From NCBI GenBank assembly GCA_036510065.1, contig DATCEO010000163.1, forward strand, positions 1 to 64,000: 64,000 bases of DNA, written 5' to 3'. A program made the translations under genes and the position numbers. Shown here piece after piece: positions 52,929 to 61,586 of this stretch (position 1 is its first letter; each line of letters starts with the position of its first letter). The notes under the pieces were generated by a model. The model had not been told where the DNA came from, ran no database searches, and saw nothing but the letters and a program-made list of their open reading frames with translations. This DNA is from DASUBV01 sp036510065. Lineage in GTDB: Bacteria > Actinomycetota > Actinomycetes > Streptosporangiales > Streptosporangiaceae.

Positions 52929-54128
52929 CTAAGGGATGAGGGGGGTCAGCGGCTCCGGCTGTGCCTGCGCGGACTGGGCGGTGCGCGACCGGATGGCGCC
53001 CGCCAGGACCACGATCATGGCACAGAGCACCGCGACGACCCCCAGGGCCGCGGGCAGGCTCGTGATCTGCGCGAGACCGCCGATGAGCGGCGGTCCCGCC
53101 ATCGATCCGAGGTACCCGGCCGAGGTAGTCATGGCCAGGTTGGGTCCCGGCCGGCCGAGGCCGGCCGCCGCGGTAAAAGCCAGCGGGACGACCACGGACA
53201 GGCCGCCGCCGAGCAGCGCGAAGCCGAGCAGCCCTGACCACACGTGGCCGATGAGCAGCGCTCCGCCGAAGCCCACGGCGGCTACCGCGCTCGACAGCCG
53301 GACCAGGCGCACGGGGCCAAGACGGTCGGCCAGCCAGTCACCGCTCAGCCGGCCCGCCGTCATCGCGGTGGAGAACGCGGTGAAGCCGAGCGCGGCCAGC
53401 GCGGGCGAGGCGCCGAGCGAGGAATGCAGGTAAACGGCGCTCCAGTTGCTGGCTGACCCCTCGCCGAGGAAGCTGGCGAACGACATCGCGCCCAGGGCCA
53501 GCAGCGCCCAGGACCACCTGGGCCAGCGGGACCGGTGGCCTGGCGGCCCGGCGGCATGCGGCGCCGGCCGCGCGGCGAACGCCTGCGCGCTGACTAGGCC
53601 GGCCACGGCGATGAGGGCGCCCGCGATGATGAAGGTGGTCCGGGCGGTGACGCCGGTCGCGGCGGCGATGGCGCCCAGTCCCGCCCCGACCAGGCCGCCG
53701 ACGCTGTAGGCGCCGTGAAAGCCGCTCATCACCCGGCGGCCGAGCTGATCCTGGACCGCGGCGGCCTCGGTGTTCATCCCGACGTCGACGATGCCGATGC
53801 CGGCGCCCCAGCCGGTGAGGATGACGAACAGCTGCCACGCGGACGTGGCTATCGTCGTCAGCGGCAGGAAGCCGGCCACGGCCACCAGGCCGACCCGGAC
53901 CACGCGCCGCGGCGCCACCGAGGCCAGGATCGCGCCGACCGCCGGCATGGCCAGCACGCAGCCCAGCGCCGGGCCGAGCAGGGCCAGGCCCAGCGTCCCC
54001 GCCGACAGGTGCAGGCCGCTCTTGATGGCCGGGATCCGGGCCGCCCAGGTGCCCTCCGCGCCGCCGAGGAGGACGAAGACGATGATGATCGCCGGCCGGC
54101 GCAGCCGGGAGGGTGGCTGCTCAGGCAC
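52929..54128 (-). CDS. MFS transporter
   Basis: A 399-residue major facilitator with twelve predicted helices, in the FucP/YbjJ-like group. Landmarks are GGAEGTWAARIPAIKSGLHL in the first loop, GIVDVGMNTEAAAVQ and MSGFHGAYSVGGLVGAGLGA. The conserved MNTEA motif recalls sugar or metabolite carriers of this branch. Its start overlaps the DeoR regulator gene by 8 bp, so the two form an operon and the regulator probably senses the transported compound or its phosphate. Confidence 0.88.
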   Translation of the reverse strand: MPEQPPSRLRRPAIIIVFVLLGGAEGTWAARIPAIKSGLHLSAGTLGLALLGPALGCVLAMPAVGAILASVAPRRVVRVGLVAVAGFLPLTTIATSAWQLFVILTGWGAGIGIVDVGMNTEAAAVQDQLGRRVMSGFHGAYSVGGLVGAGLGAIAAATGVTARTTFIIAGALIAVAGLVSAQAFAARPAPHAAGPPGHRSRWPRWSWALLALGAMSFASFLGEGSASNWSAVYLHSSLGASPALAALGFTAFSTAMTAGRLSGDWLADRLGPVRLVRLSSAVAAVGFGGALLIGHVWSGLLGFALLGGGLSVVVPLAFTAAAGLGRPGPNLAMTTSAGYLGSMAGPPLIGGLAQITSLPAALGVVAVLCAMIVVLAGAIRSRTAQSAQAQPEPLTPLIP

Positions 54129-54873
54129 GCTGCACCAGCAGGCCGGCCGCCTCGAGCGAGCTGGTCAGCTCGGGGCCGGCGTCGGTCACGAGCCGCTGGG
54201 CCGCCGCGAGCGGGCAGACGTGCCCGAATGTCACCTGCCCGATCTTGGTGGCATCACTGGCCAGGATGGTGCGGCGGGCCGCGCGCAGGGCGGCCCGCTT
54301 GACCCGGGCGTCGGCGGGCACGTGGGTGGTCACTCCTTCTTGCTCGTGCAGGCCGCAGCAGCCCAGCACCAGGGTGTCGAAACGCAGCCGCTCGAACGCG
54401 ACTTCGGCGAGGTCGCCGGTGACGACCAGCTCACCGGGCCGCACGTCACCACCGGGGCTGATGAGGCTGACGGCGTCGTCGTCGGCGAGCTCCAGCAGGG
54501 CCCGCAGGCCGAGCGGCAGCACGGTGACCGGCCGGCCCCGCAGCGCGCGGGCCACCTCCAGCACGGTGGTGCCGCTGTCCAGGATCACGGTCTCGCCGTC
54601 ATCGATCAGCGCGGCGACGGCCTGGCCGATCCGCTGCTTGACCTCGGTCGCCTCGAACACCCGGGCGGCGTAGGGCATCTCATCCCGCCGCAGCTGCACG
54701 CGGATGGCCCCGCCATGCACGCGGCGGACGACCCCGTCGCGTTCCAGGACGTCCAGGTCCCGCCGTATGGTCATCTCGGAGCAGCTCAGCTCGGCCGCGA
54801 GCTGCCGGACCTGGACGGAACCGTCCCGCTGCAGGGCGTCCAGGAGGGCCCGGCGCCGGTTTTGCACATGCAT
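54121..54873 (-). CDS. DeoR/GlpR-family transcriptional regulator
   Basis: A 250-residue regulator. The DeoR-type helix-turn-helix lies at residues 5-58 (VRQLAAELSCSEMTIRRDLD, GVVRRVHGGA), followed by the sugar-phosphate-sensing DeoRC domain (ILDSGTTVLEVARAL, SLISPGGDVRPGELVVTG, KRAALRAARRTILASDATKIG). Such regulators respond to phosphorylated sugars or nucleosides. It is the first gene of an operon with the MFS transporter. The region before its start is unusually AT-rich (54880-54925), as expected for its promoter. Confidence 0.9.
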   Translation of the reverse strand: MHVQNRRRALLDALQRDGSVQVRQLAAELSCSEMTIRRDLDVLERDGVVRRVHGGAIRVQLRRDEMPYAARVFEATEVKQRIGQAVAALIDDGETVILDSGTTVLEVARALRGRPVTVLPLGLRALLELADDDAVSLISPGGDVRPGELVVTGDLAEVAFERLRFDTLVLGCCGLHEQEGVTTHVPADARVKRAALRAARRTILASDATKIGQVTFGHVCPLAAAQRLVTDAGPELTSSLEAAGLLVQRA

Positions 54874-55019
54874 GGTGAGTATTCAACCATGATTTATGTG
54901 CGTGCGAACAAGATATGTGTCCGGATGGTGCTGGTCGCCGCGTGGGGCGCCGCAGGCGCGGTGATGAGCTAGCTTTCGGCCATGGGACTACTCACGGGGA
55001 CCGTCGTGGCGGGCTGGCG

Positions 55020-55574
55020 ATGAAGGAGCTCGCGGAGGCGGCCGACCTGAACCGGCGCGCCGCCTCGGCCGGGGTCGAGCTGCGGTTCGGGCGGCACGAC
55101 GTGCTCGATGACCTGGAGCCGCTCTGGCTCTCTATGCTCGACCATCACGTCGAGATCGGGGCCGCCGGGCTGCCCGTGGTCAGCCGGGACCTGTCCTGGT
55201 CGCGGCGCCGCAGCTTTTATGCCGGGCTGCTCAGCGAGCCCGAGGCGACGATCGTCACCGCCAGCCGCCCGGCCGGGCTGGTCGGTTACTGCGTGGCCCA
55301 CGTCAGGCACGGCGCCGACGACACCTGGCCGACCGGCGAGGTCATCGGCGAGATCGAATCCCTGGCGGTGCTGGCCTCCGAGCGGGGCCGCGGCATCGGG
55401 ACGCTGCTGCTGGACGCCGCCGAGGCGCACCTCGCCGCGCACGGCGCCTACGACGTGATGCTCGAGGTGGTGGTGGGCAATGCCAGCGCCATTGCCTTCT
55501 ACGAGCGGCGCGGCATGGCGCCGATCACCGTCAGCATGCTCCGGCTGCGGTCCGACCGCCCCGGCGCTACCTGA
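55020..55574 (+). CDS. GNAT-family N-acetyltransferase
   Basis: A 184-residue acetyltransferase. The acetyl-CoA pyrophosphate loop is SERGRGIGTLLLD, preceded by the strand EIESLAVLA and followed by VVVGNASAIAFYERRGM. The acceptor amine is unknown. The ATG at 55020 (MKELAEAADL) is chosen over an earlier start because the upstream residues are Arg/Gly-rich and unlike the family; a GGCGGGC site is nearby. It is divergent from the DeoR gene and ends 12 bp before a convergent lipoprotein gene. Confidence 0.85.
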   Translation: MKELAEAADLNRRAASAGVELRFGRHDVLDDLEPLWLSMLDHHVEIGAAGLPVVSRDLSWSRRRSFYAGLLSEPEATIVTASRPAGLVGYCVAHVRHGADDTWPTGEVIGEIESLAVLASERGRGIGTLLLDAAEAHLAAHGAYDVMLEVVVGNASAIAFYERRGMAPITVSMLRLRSDRPGAT

Positions 55575-55586
55575 CGGAGCGCCAGG

Positions 55587-56831
55587 TCAGCCGTCGAGCC
55601 GGGAGTCGATCACGACCGGCTGGCCATGGCCCAGGTAGAAGATCGTGCCGGGGAAGTTGTGGAAGCCGGCGCTCGGGTTGTCGTGCAGCACCGAGTGCGA
55701 GATGTGCAGCGTGCCGGTCAGGTTGTTACTGACGAAGAAGATGGCGCCGCCGCCCTCGCGGGCGTGGTTGTGCCGGATGATCGTCCCGGCCACCGTCAGG
55801 GTGTAGGCGTCGCCGTCGTTGTAGATCGCGCCCCCGCTGCCACCGCCGGGCGCACCCGCGCTGGCCGGGTTGGCCCCCCAGCCGATGGCGTGATTGCGGG
55901 CCAGCAGGCTGTTCAGCACGGTCCAGGACACCCCGATGCTGCTGAGCGCGCCGCCGTTGGAGCACACGCCGCCGGTGAACGTGCTGTGCACGATATAGAC
56001 GGGGCGCCCCTGCCATTCCTCGAAGGCCCGGATAGCGGCGCCGCCCAGGTCAGGGCCCTTGGGGTAGCAACGGTTGTTGATGAACCGCGAGCTGACCACC
56101 TTGAACAGGCCGCCCTCGGCGTAGACCGCGCCGCCGCTGCCGCCGGTGATGTCCGAGCCGGTGGCATTGCCGTTCTCGAGCGTCAGGTTCTGCACCGTCA
56201 GCCGTGGCGTGGCCTGGTCCTGGCAGTGCGAGGTGGTCCAGACCTGCTTCGGGTCGCAGGTGTTCATGTAGAGGATCCGGCGCTGTCCGCCGCCGCTGAG
56301 GATGACCTTGCCGCCGCCGTCCAGGACGACCCGCTGGCTGGTGTTGACCACCTTGGCGGTGGCCCGCATCGTGATGGTGACCGGGTTCGGACCGCAGTTG
56401 AAGGTGATGACGCCGCCCTTGGCCACGGCCCGGACGACCGCTGCCGAGGTACAGCTGGCCGGGGTGCCGCGGCCGATCACGTGCGTCGGGTGCGAAGTAT
56501 TAACCGCCCGTGCTGCTGGCGGCACGTAGGCGTGTCCAGTCGGGTTACCCGCGGGCGGCAGGTGCGCGGCAGGCGGCGACGTGCTGGCGCTGGGCGGAGC
56601 GGTCGGTCTGGGCGAGGGCGCCGGGGTCGCGACGGCTGGCGCCGCGGCGGAGGCGGCATCAGCGGCGGGAGCCGCCGAGCCCGCTAGCCCGGCCGCGGAC
56701 TGGGCGGCTGGGCCAGCGGCCGCAGCCTGCTGAACCGACGTGCTGGCCGGACTGGCCGTCCCGCAGGCCGACAACACCGCCCCAGCAGCGACAACAGCCG
56801 ATATGACGCCCAAATTGCCCGAGAGTCGCAT
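55587..56831 (-). CDS. Secreted lipoprotein with a right-handed beta-helix domain
   Basis: A 414-residue exported protein. The signal peptide ends in a lipobox (VLSAC, Cys23), followed by an Ala/Ser/Pro-rich linker to about residue 115. The rest looks like a pectate-lyase-type parallel beta-helix: repeated coils such as RVVLDGGGKVILSGGG, LTVQNLTLENGNA, GGAVYAEGGLFKVVSSRFINN and GGGAIFFVSNNLTGTLHISH. Conserved GGAIY-type turns recur. Paired Cys residues may form disulfides. Such proteins bind or cleave polysaccharides, but no catalytic site can be named. Confidence 0.78.
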   Translation of the reverse strand: MRLSGNLGVISAVVAAGAVLSACGTASPASTSVQQAAAAGPAAQSAAGLAGSAAPAADAASAAAPAVATPAPSPRPTAPPSASTSPPAAHLPPAGNPTGHAYVPPAARAVNTSHPTHVIGRGTPASCTSAAVVRAVAKGGVITFNCGPNPVTITMRATAKVVNTSQRVVLDGGGKVILSGGGQRRILYMNTCDPKQVWTTSHCQDQATPRLTVQNLTLENGNATGSDITGGSGGAVYAEGGLFKVVSSRFINNRCYPKGPDLGGAAIRAFEEWQGRPVYIVHSTFTGGVCSNGGALSSIGVSWTVLNSLLARNHAIGWGANPASAGAPGGGSGGAIYNDGDAYTLTVAGTIIRHNHAREGGGAIFFVSNNLTGTLHISHSVLHDNPSAGFHNFPGTIFYLGHGQPVVIDSRLDG

Positions 56832-56975
56832 GGCCGATCATGCTAGCTGCCCACCAGCTACCCACATGCGCGCTTCCCGGGAAATGGCTACAGGCCCTTT
56901 TCCCGGCGGCTGGCCGCGGCCGCCCGCCGGCTCAGGTCCGCCGGCCCGGCCGCGCGCCGGCTCAGACCGCCGGGC
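56832..56975. other. Short gap with repeated GGCTCAGACCGCCGG units
   Basis: The right-hand part (56950-56990) consists of near-copies of GCCGGCTCAGACCGCCGG that run into the end of the oxidase gene. They could form hairpins and act as a terminator. No gene is seen. Confidence 0.4.
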
Positions 56976-59819
56976 TCAGACCGCCGGCGTGCGGCGGCCG
57001 GCCAGCAGCTGCGCGAGATGAACGCCCGACCGGCCGGACAGGTCGGCCAGCTGGGTGCGGCAGGAGAATCCGTCGGCCAGCACCACCGCGTCCGGCCCGG
57101 CCGCGCTGACCGCCGGGAGCAGGGCGGTGCCTGCCACGGCGGCCGACACGTCGTAGTGTCCGCGTTCCATCCCGAAGTTGCCCGCCAGGCCGCAGCAGCC
57201 ACCTAGCCGGGTCAGCTCGGCGCCTGCCCCTTGCAGCAGCGCCGCATCAGCCTCCCAGCCCATGACCGCGCTGTGATGACAGTGCGGCTGGGCTACCACC
57301 GTGGTGCCGTCCAGCCGGGGCGGCGTCCAGCCCGGCGTGCTGGCCAGCAGCTCGCTCAGGGTCTGGACCGAGTCGGCCAGCGCCCGGGCGTCCGCGGTCT
57401 CCAGCAGGTCGGCGCTATCGGAGCGCAGCGTGGCCGTGCAGGAGGGCTCTAGCCCGACGATGGGCATCCCGGCCTGCCGCGCCGGGGTCAGGTCCGCGAC
57501 CGTCCGGCGCAGGATCCGCCGGGCCGCGCCGAGCTGGCCGGTGCTGATCCAGGTGATCGCGCAGCAGGTCGGCCGCCGCGGGACCGTGACGCTGAACCCG
57601 GCGTCGGCCAGGACCGCGACGGCGGCCTGGCCGATCTCCGGCGTGAAGTAGTTGGTGAAGGTGTCCACCAGCAGCAGGACCGGTGTTCCCGCCGGCGAGG
57701 GCCCGGCCGCCGCCTGGCGCCGGAACCACGACCGGAACGACTCCGGGGCGAAGGGCGGCAGCGACCGGCGTGTGTCGATGCCCGCGGCCAGCCGAGCGGC
57801 GCGGCCCAGCCTCGGCCAGGTGAGCGCGGCGTTGGCCAGGCCGGGCGCCAGGGAGGCCAGCCGGGCCCAGCGCGGCAGCTGGCCCAGGGAGTAATGGCTG
57901 CGGGGCCGCAGCCGCCCCCGGAAGGCCTGGGACAGCACCTCGGCCTTGTAGGCCGCCATGTCCACGCCGGCCGGGCATTCGGAGGAGCAGGCCTTGCAGG
58001 ACAGGCACAGGTCCAGGGCCTCGCGGACCTCGGGGGCCCGCCAGCCGCCGGTCACCAGGGTTCCGTTGACCATCTCCTGCAGCACCCGGGCCCGGCCCCG
58101 GGTGGAGTCCTTCTCGTCGCTGGTGGCCTGGTACGACGGGCACATCACGCGGGTGGTGCCGGCCGTGCTGGCCACGCACTTGCCGACGCCCGAGCAGCGG
58201 TGCACCGCCGCGGAGAAGCTGGCCAGCTGGCCCGTGCCTCGGGACCCCGCGGTGGCGGGCCCGGCGGTGAGGTACAGCTGGGCCGCCCGGACGTCGGCGT
58301 CCAGAGGCCGCGGCCGGACGCCGACGCCGGGATTGAGCACCCCGGCCGGATCGAAGACCTCCTTGACCCGGCCGAACAGGGCCATCGCAGCGGGCGAGTA
58401 CATCACCGGCAGCAGCTCGCTGCGGGCCCGGCCGTCCCCGTGCTCGCCCGACAGCGACCCGCCGTAGCGAGTCACCAGCTCGGCCGCCTGCCGCAGGAAC
58501 TCCCGGAGCACGGTCTGGCCGTCGGGCTGGTCCAGCGGAAAGTCCAGCCGCAGGTGCAGGCACCCGTCGCCGAAATGACCGTACGGAATCCCGGATAGCC
58601 CGTAAGAGGCCAGCAGGCCATCCAGGTCACGCAGGTAGCGCCCGAGCGAGGCGGGCGGAACGGCGGAGTCCTCCCAGCCCGGGTAGGCGGGCGCGCCGGC
58701 GGGCGTGCGCCCGGCCAGCCCCGCCCCCTGCTCGCGGATCCGCCAGATCGCGGCGGCGTGGCCCGGGTCGGTCACCACCATGCCCGCAACCGCGCCCGCC
58801 GTCCGCAGGACTTCTCGGGCCCGGCTCAGGGCCTCGTCGGGGGTCTGGCCGGTGACCTCGACGAGCAGCCAGCCGGAGCCCGGCGGCAGGTCGGGCAGGC
58901 GGCCTGCGCCGCGCCGCTGGCGGACCACGTCGACCAGGCGCGAGTCCATGCCCTCGCAGGTCGCCGGGCGCAACGGCAGCAGCTCCGGGGTGGCGTCGGC
59001 CGCGCTGACCATGTCGGGGTAGCCCAGCACGGCCAGCGCGCGGTGCGGCGGGTTGCGGACCAGCCCGACCGTCGCGGCGGTGACGACGGCCAGCGTGCCC
59101 TCGCTGCCCACCAGCGCCCGGCGGACGTCGAAGCCGTGCTCGGGCAGCAGATGCTCCAGCGCGTAACCAGATACCTGCCGGCCGAAACGGCCCAGCTCGG
59201 TCCGGATGGTGGCCAGCCCGTCGGCCACGACCGCGCCGAGCGCGGCCAGCTGCGGATCACCGCTGGCTGGACGGCCAGCCTCGGGCGGCCCGGTCAGCCG
59301 CAGCCGCGTGCCCGTGCCGGTCAGCACGTCCAGGGCAGCAACGTTGTCGGAGGTGCGCCCGTACTGGAGGGAGCGCGAGCCGCAGGAGTTATTGCCGATC
59401 ATCCCGCCGATGGTGCAGCGGTCGTGAGTCGACGGATCAGGGCCGAACCTGAGCCCGTGCGGCGCCGCGGCCTGCTGCAGCCGGGCCTGCACCACGCCGG
59501 GCTGGACCGTGGCGGTCGCGGCCTCGGGATCGAGGCTGACGACCTGGTTCATGTGCCGGCTGAAATCCAGGATCACGCCGGTCCCTACCGCGTTGCCGGC
59601 GATTGAAGTCCCGGCGCCACGGCAGGTCAGCGGTACGCCCAGGGCAGCGCAGGTGGCCAGCGCCGCGGCCACCTCGTCGGCGTCTCGCGGGTGGGCCACC
59701 ACGGCCGGCACCACCCGGTACAGCGACGCGTCGCTGGAGTAGAGCGCGCGCCGCAGCGTGGAATCGCTCAGGTCCCCGACTCCGGCGCGCCGGAGCGCGG
59801 CGGTAATCTCCGCCGTCAT
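56976..59819 (-). CDS. FAD-linked oxidase fused to a Fe-S/CCG oxidoreductase domain (GlcD-GlcF / YdiJ type)
   Basis: A 947-residue fusion. The N-terminal half is a GlcD-type FAD domain (TCRGAGTSIAGNAVGTGVILD, RCTIGGMIGNNSCGSRS, VGSEGTLAVVTAATVGL, HFGDGCLHLRL). A 4Fe-4S ferredoxin-like section follows, with CSGVGKCVASTAGTTRVMCP and CLSCKACSSECPAGVD. The C-terminal part has two cysteine-rich CCG-type segments (PTCCAITW, LGGCCGLAGNFG). Enzymes of this layout oxidise D-2-hydroxy acids such as D-lactate or glycolate and pass electrons to the respiratory chain. It is divergent from a FadR-type regulator that probably controls it. Confidence 0.92.
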   Translation of the reverse strand: MTAEITAALRRAGVGDLSDSTLRRALYSSDASLYRVVPAVVAHPRDADEVAAALATCAALGVPLTCRGAGTSIAGNAVGTGVILDFSRHMNQVVSLDPEAATATVQPGVVQARLQQAAAPHGLRFGPDPSTHDRCTIGGMIGNNSCGSRSLQYGRTSDNVAALDVLTGTGTRLRLTGPPEAGRPASGDPQLAALGAVVADGLATIRTELGRFGRQVSGYALEHLLPEHGFDVRRALVGSEGTLAVVTAATVGLVRNPPHRALAVLGYPDMVSAADATPELLPLRPATCEGMDSRLVDVVRQRRGAGRLPDLPPGSGWLLVEVTGQTPDEALSRAREVLRTAGAVAGMVVTDPGHAAAIWRIREQGAGLAGRTPAGAPAYPGWEDSAVPPASLGRYLRDLDGLLASYGLSGIPYGHFGDGCLHLRLDFPLDQPDGQTVLREFLRQAAELVTRYGGSLSGEHGDGRARSELLPVMYSPAAMALFGRVKEVFDPAGVLNPGVGVRPRPLDADVRAAQLYLTAGPATAGSRGTGQLASFSAAVHRCSGVGKCVASTAGTTRVMCPSYQATSDEKDSTRGRARVLQEMVNGTLVTGGWRAPEVREALDLCLSCKACSSECPAGVDMAAYKAEVLSQAFRGRLRPRSHYSLGQLPRWARLASLAPGLANAALTWPRLGRAARLAAGIDTRRSLPPFAPESFRSWFRRQAAAGPSPAGTPVLLLVDTFTNYFTPEIGQAAVAVLADAGFSVTVPRRPTCCAITWISTGQLGAARRILRRTVADLTPARQAGMPIVGLEPSCTATLRSDSADLLETADARALADSVQTLSELLASTPGWTPPRLDGTTVVAQPHCHHSAVMGWEADAALLQGAGAELTRLGGCCGLAGNFGMERGHYDVSAAVAGTALLPAVSAAGPDAVVLADGFSCRTQLADLSGRSGVHLAQLLAGRRTPAV

Positions 59820-59878
59820 CGCCTACCCGAGCCCATCGAGACGCGCCGGGGTGTCCCGTCACGGCGGGCAGGTGCAAG

Positions 59879-59967
59879 CTGCCGGACGCCGCCTGCCGGA
59901 CGCTGCCTGCCGCCTGCCGGACGCCGATCCTCTGTCGCCATATCCTCTAATGTCGCATGTCGCATGT
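59879..59967. repeat. Direct repeats in the divergent oxidase/FadR promoter region
   Basis: CTGCCGGACGC occurs three times (59879-59889, 59893-59903, 59914-59924). It is followed by ATGTCGC-ATGTCGC-ATGT at 59950-59967. The second set is AT-richer and lies 40-57 bp before the regulator ATG, a plausible operator. Confidence 0.6.
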
Positions 59968-60006
59968 TACGTGTCAAGCCAGGGCCTGGCGCGTTATCGT
60001 GACTGC

Positions 60007-60750
60007 ATGTCCCCCGAGCAGCACGGCGCCCCGCTTGGCCGGCTGGCCGGCCCGGCGGACTCCCTCGCCGATCAGGCCGTGGCGGCGATCCGGGCCGCGA
60101 TCAGGGATGGCACGCTGCAGGCCGGCCAGCTCTACTCCGCTTACCAGGTCGCCAGTGACCTCGGGGTGTCCCGGAGCCCGGTCCGCGAGGCGCTCATGCG
60201 GCTGGCCGAGGCCGGCATGGTGGCCTTCGAGCGGAACCGAGGCTTCCGGGTCGTGATCCCCGGCGCTGCGGACGTGGCCGAGATGTTCCAGCTCCGGCTG
60301 ATGCTGGAGGTGCCGGCCACCCGTCGGGCCGCGCGGCTGGCGCCTCCGGGCCTGGTCGCGGACCTGGAGGCGGAGCTGGCGCAGATGCGCTCGGCGGCGG
60401 CCGGTCACGACGAGGCGCTGTTCATGCGCCATGATCAGCGGCTGCACCGGCTGATCCTGGAGGCGGCGGGCAACGCCCGGCTCACCGCCCTGGTCGGCAA
60501 CCTGCGGGATGCCACCCGGACGCTGGGCGCCTCGACTGCCGGTACCTCGCGGGGCCTGCACGACATCGCCGCTGAGCACGTGCCGATCGTCGAGGCCATC
60601 GCCGCGGCCGACGCCAGCGCGGCCGGGGAGGCCATGGCGCGCCACATCGCGCACACCGGCAAGCTGCTGGTCGCCCAGGCGCTGGCCGGGCGGCCTGCCG
60701 CCGGCCAGTCCAGCGCCGACGAGCTGTGGGCCAGCGCGGCGCTGGGCTGA
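60007..60750 (+). CDS. GntR/FadR-family transcriptional regulator
   Basis: A 247-residue FadR-type (FCD) regulator. The winged helix is at residues 15-80 (LADQAVAAIRAAIRDGTL, VASDLGVSRSPVREALMRLA, MVAFERNRGFRV). The FCD effector domain has the expected metal-binding Asp/His set: LRLMLEVPATRRAAR, FMRHDQRLHRLILEAAGN, EHVPIVEAI and MARHIAHTGKLL. FCD proteins bind carboxylic acids. The ATG at 60007 removes a spurious upstream extension. Its divergence from a 2-hydroxy-acid oxidase supports a role in sensing lactate or glycolate. Confidence 0.9.
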   Translation: MSPEQHGAPLGRLAGPADSLADQAVAAIRAAIRDGTLQAGQLYSAYQVASDLGVSRSPVREALMRLAEAGMVAFERNRGFRVVIPGAADVAEMFQLRLMLEVPATRRAARLAPPGLVADLEAELAQMRSAAAGHDEALFMRHDQRLHRLILEAAGNARLTALVGNLRDATRTLGASTAGTSRGLHDIAAEHVPIVEAIAAADASAAGEAMARHIAHTGKLLVAQALAGRPAAGQSSADELWASAALG

Positions 60751-60847
60751 GGACAAAAAGCGCCAGTCCTGGCCAACCAGGAAGGCTCGGCCGGCGTCCT
60801 AGCAATCGCGGCTATCGGGGCCGCCCAGGGGAGTAAGGACCACCGCC

Positions 60848-61540
60848 ATGACCGCACCCGTACCTGCACCCGGACCGGCCCGGGCCCGCCGGAGGGCACA
60901 GATCACCCGGAAGGCAACCGCCAGGGCCGGCCTGGCTGCCAGCCTGGCCGGCGCCGCGGCGCTCATCGCGGGCTGCGGCACCTCCGGCGGCGCCGCGGCC
61001 AGCTCCTCCAGTGCAGCCCACTCGACGGTCACGGTGACGGCCACCCCGACGGCGGCGCCTAGCTCGGCCGCGGCTGCCTCCTCCTCGGCCGCTCCGGCGG
61101 CGCCCGGCGTCCCCGCCTGCCCGACCCGGTCGCTGCAGGTCAAGCTCGGCGTCTCGCAGGGTACGGCCGGCAGCGTGTACACCACCATCGACTTCGTCAA
61201 CATCTCCAGCGTGACCTGCAGCCTGTACGGCTATCCCGGAGCGTCGCTGGCCGGCGGCCAGCCCGTCACGCAGATCGGCCTGGCGGCCGTCGAGGATCAC
61301 ACGAGCGCACGGGAACTGATCACCCTCGCGCCGCACGCGGTCGCCAACGCGCTGCTGAAGATCACCGACGCGGGTAATTACCCGCCGTCCACGTGCGGAC
61401 CGGTCGCCGCGCATTACCTGCAGGTCTACCCGCCGAACCAGACCACGCCGACCTACGTGGCCTCCACCACGCAGGCCTGCAAGAAGCCGGTTCCGCTGCT
61501 GACCATCGCCCCGGTCCGGCCAGGATCGGGCAGTTCTTGA
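60848..61540 (+). CDS. DUF4232 lipoprotein
   Basis: A 230-residue exported protein. A basic N-terminus and hydrophobic segment end in a lipobox (LIAGC, Cys40), then a Ser/Ala/Thr-rich linker to about residue 93. The DUF4232 domain follows: CPTRSLQVKLGVSQGTAGSV, FVNISSVTCSLYGYPGASLA and a final CKKPVPLLTIAPV. The conserved Cys residues probably pair. This domain is common on the surface of streptomycetes and relatives and has no assigned function. The 3' end meets the TetR gene at a shared hairpin. Confidence 0.88.
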   Translation: MTAPVPAPGPARARRRAQITRKATARAGLAASLAGAAALIAGCGTSGGAAASSSSAAHSTVTVTATPTAAPSSAAAASSSAAPAAPGVPACPTRSLQVKLGVSQGTAGSVYTTIDFVNISSVTCSLYGYPGASLAGGQPVTQIGLAAVEDHTSARELITLAPHAVANALLKITDAGNYPPSTCGPVAAHYLQVYPPNQTTPTYVASTTQACKKPVPLLTIAPVRPGSGSS

Positions 61541-61549
61541 GCGACGGCC

Positions 61550-61586
61550 GGCCAGGCTTCGCCGCTGCCAGCGGCTAAGCCTGGCC
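61550..61586. terminator. Bidirectional hairpin between convergent genes
   Basis: GGCCAGGCTT (61550-61559) pairs perfectly with AAGCCTGGCC (61577-61586), and an inner CCGCTG/AGCGG pair extends it. It includes the last codons of the TetR gene. It probably ends both transcripts. Confidence 0.75.
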
